Of a stretch of 34,939 nucleotides of DNA, positions 33,505-34,939 are shown in pieces; within the stretch, counting starts at the first letter, position 1; each line of letters begins with the position of its first letter. The notes below the pieces were generated by a model. The model did no database searches. It saw only the letters and a list, made by a program, of their open reading frames with translations, and was not told the origin of the DNA. Source of the stretch: Gemmatimonadota bacterium (lineage in GTDB: Bacteria; Gemmatimonadota; Gemmatimonadetes; Gemmatimonadales; Gemmatimonadaceae); the NCBI GenBank assembly GCA_027307005.1, contig DAHUXU010000272.1, positions 1 to 34,939 of the forward strand. Reading direction: 5' to 3'. The translations under genes were made by a program, and so were the position numbers.

Positions 33505-34939
33505 ATGCGAATCCCAAGGTTGCTCGTCGCCGTCGCGGCTGCGGCGCTGTGCGTCGGAAGCGTCGCCGCGCAGGAGCAAGTCGGGACGACGAAGGGGAAG
33601 GCGTCGCAGGAGCCGAGCTTTACCAGCGTGACCGACCAGATGCTGCTGGATGCGCGGCAGCATCCCAACAACTGGGTGACGTACGGGCACGACTACTGGA
33701 ATCAGCGTTGGTCGACGCTCAATCAAATCAACACGTCTAACGTTGGGACGTTGCACGTGGCGTGGATGTACCAGACCGGGATTTCGCGGCTGGGCTCCTT
33801 CGAGACGAGTCCGATCGTGATCGACGGCGTGATGTATCTCACGACGCCGTACAACACCGCCATGGCGGTGAATGCGCGGACGGGGAAAGAGATCTGGCGG
33901 TACGAGCACAAGCAGAGCATCGCGTCGCCGATTTACTGCTGCGGTCCGAACAATCGCGGGGTCGCGATTTCCGAGGGCACGGTGTTCATGGCGACGCTCG
34001 ACGCGCATCTGGTGGCGCTCGATGCGAAGACGGGCGCCGTGCAGTGGGATGTGCAGGTGGAGGATCCCGAGGCGGGGTACAGCGAGACGATGGCGCCGTT
34101 GATCGTGGGCGACAAAGTGATCGTCGGCATCTCCGGCGGGGAGTACGGCATTCGCGGATTCGTTCGCGCGTACAACAAGAGCAACGGCCAGCCGCTGTGG
34201 ACGGCGTACACCGTGTTCGACAAGGGGTGGGAAGGAAAATTCACGCCGACGACTAACGAGGGCGAGCCGTTGCATCGCAACATCGACGCGGAAAAGGCGG
34301 CGATGGCGCAGTACGGCGATGCGTGGCAGCGGGGCGGGGGCGGCGTGTGGATGACGCCGACCTATGATCCGGCATCGCATCTTCTATTCTTTGCGGTGGG
34401 GAATCCCTCGCCGGATCTCGACGGGTCGGTACGGCCAGGCGATAATCTCTGTACGGACTGCATCATGGCGGTGGACGCCAACGACGGCACGGTGAAGTGG
34501 TACTACCAGGAAGTGCCGCACGACGTGTGGGATCTGGATGCGGTGAGTCCGCCGGTGCTGGTCAAGCTGAAGGATGGGACGACGGCGGTGGCGCAGGCGG
34601 GGAAGACGGCGTGGGTCTATGTGCTGAACGCGGCGACGGGGAAGCTGATCCGGAAGTCGGCGCCGTTCAACCGGCTGGAGAACATGTTCGCGCAGCCGAC
34701 GCCCGAGGGGACGAGGATGCTGCCGGGCGCGAACGGCGGCTCGGAGTGGTCGGCGCCGGCGGTGGATCCGACGTTAGGCTACATGTACGTGTTAGGCATC
34801 GAGCAGCCGATGCACTACATCACGCACAGCGCGCCGTTCGAGAAGGGCAAGTTGTGGCTGGGCTCGGCGTTCAAGGCGGTGCCGGGCGAGCGGCAGTACG
34901 GGACGTTCAGCGCGGTGAACCTGAATACGGGTAAGATCG
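33505..34939 (+). CDS. PQQ-dependent dehydrogenase (partial, 3' end outside window)
   Basis: Quinoprotein alcohol dehydrogenase-like beta-propeller; 478 codons are visible and there is no stop. A signal peptide of about 22 residues (LLVAVAAAALCVGSVAAQ) indicates periplasmic export. The vicinal Cys pair that stacks on PQQ is in IYCCGPNNRG (near residue 146). Tryptophan-docking repeats such as VNARTGKEIWRY, LDAKTGAVQWDV and VDANDGTVKWYY recur. The catalytic region HDVWDLDAVSPP has Asp343 and a second Asp at 345, the pattern associated with lanthanide-dependent enzymes. A GGGAGG site lies seven bases before the ATG. The substrate is unknown. Confidence 0.93.
   Translation, partial: MRIPRLLVAVAAAALCVGSVAAQEQVGTTKGKASQEPSFTSVTDQMLLDARQHPNNWVTYGHDYWNQRWSTLNQINTSNVGTLHVAWMYQTGISRLGSFETSPIVIDGVMYLTTPYNTAMAVNARTGKEIWRYEHKQSIASPIYCCGPNNRGVAISEGTVFMATLDAHLVALDAKTGAVQWDVQVEDPEAGYSETMAPLIVGDKVIVGISGGEYGIRGFVRAYNKSNGQPLWTAYTVFDKGWEGKFTPTTNEGEPLHRNIDAEKAAMAQYGDAWQRGGGGVWMTPTYDPASHLLFFAVGNPSPDLDGSVRPGDNLCTDCIMAVDANDGTVKWYYQEVPHDVWDLDAVSPPVLVKLKDGTTAVAQAGKTAWVYVLNAATGKLIRKSAPFNRLENMFAQPTPEGTRMLPGANGGSEWSAPAVDPTLGYMYVLGIEQPMHYITHSAPFEKGKLWLGSAFKAVPGERQYGTFSAVNLNTGKI

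Larger units (their letters stand above)
2683..34797. repeat. Dispersed heptamer GTTAGGC/GCCTAAC, at least 31 copies
   Basis: Plus-strand GTTAGGC starts at 2683, 5393, 5462, 6748, 7462, 7800, 8740, 10721, 15767, 17475, 26135, 26624, 27378, 27685, 28252, 28327, 28805, 34773 and 34791. GCCTAAC starts at 4739, 6589, 9242, 9873, 10165, 13852, 16613, 17026, 17175, 21056, 21406 and 24466. A preceding C (CGTTAGGC) occurs in about two thirds. Copies lie in several reading frames, in stop codons and between genes. Counted by eye, so a few may be missed. Confidence 0.85.

Noticed and set aside
1-34939. CRISPR arrays, tRNA genes, insertion sequences, prophage or toxin-antitoxin modules
   Set aside because: I looked for direct-repeat arrays, tRNA T-loop patterns, transposase motifs and terminal repeats and found none that holds up.

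Overview
The window is GC-rich chromosomal DNA, dense in genes, carrying the replication origin of a diderm bacterium. Candidate lineage is Gemmatimonadota. The basis is the mix of a Gram-negative-type YidC of about 569 residues, a Soj/Spo0J system beside an M23-like protein and a bactofilin, many lipoproteins rich in Thr/Ser/Ala, and the general codon style. The lineage is an inference; the sequence contains no rRNA to confirm it.

Layout. 1-3306: a parS site, parA, parB, a degenerate M23/LmdC-like protein and a bactofilin form a tight operon that ends in a strong terminator. 3353-9852: a nucleoside-type ABC uptake operon (BMP lipoprotein, Nif3-like protein, double ATPase, an embedded MFS transporter, two permeases), mostly coupled by GTGA start/stop overlaps. 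9875-15595 (minus strand): a lipoprotein, a small DUF4031-like protein, two type IV pilin-like genes, polA and cspA. 16105-20397: a Ser/Thr kinase, a convergent histidine kinase, pyrE and an AraC-type regulator. 20525-25049: rnpB RNA, a lipoprotein, dnaN, oriC, dnaA and rpmH. 25078-28771: rnpA, yidD, yidC and mnmE. 28806-32726: a zinc-protease-like protein, a DUF2225 protein, upp, a small protein, a TetR regulator and a YdcF-like protein. After about 780 bp without a convincing gene comes the start of a PQQ-dependent dehydrogenase, cut by the window end.

How the genes fit together. DNA replication (dnaA, dnaN, polA, oriC), segregation (parABS with a bactofilin scaffold), RNase P (both rnpA and rnpB), membrane-protein insertion (yidC, yidD), tRNA modification (mnmE) and pyrimidine supply (pyrE, upp, nucleoside ABC importer) all lie within 35 kb.

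The most unusual signal is not a gene. The heptamer GTTAGGC (or its complement GCCTAAC) occurs at least 31 times, in all reading frames and also at stop codons and between genes. This is about seven times what base composition predicts. A second notable signal is the dnaN-dnaA gap, which shows a DnaA box, a GC block and DnaA-trio repeats, with an opposing trio tract that forms a perfect inverted repeat.
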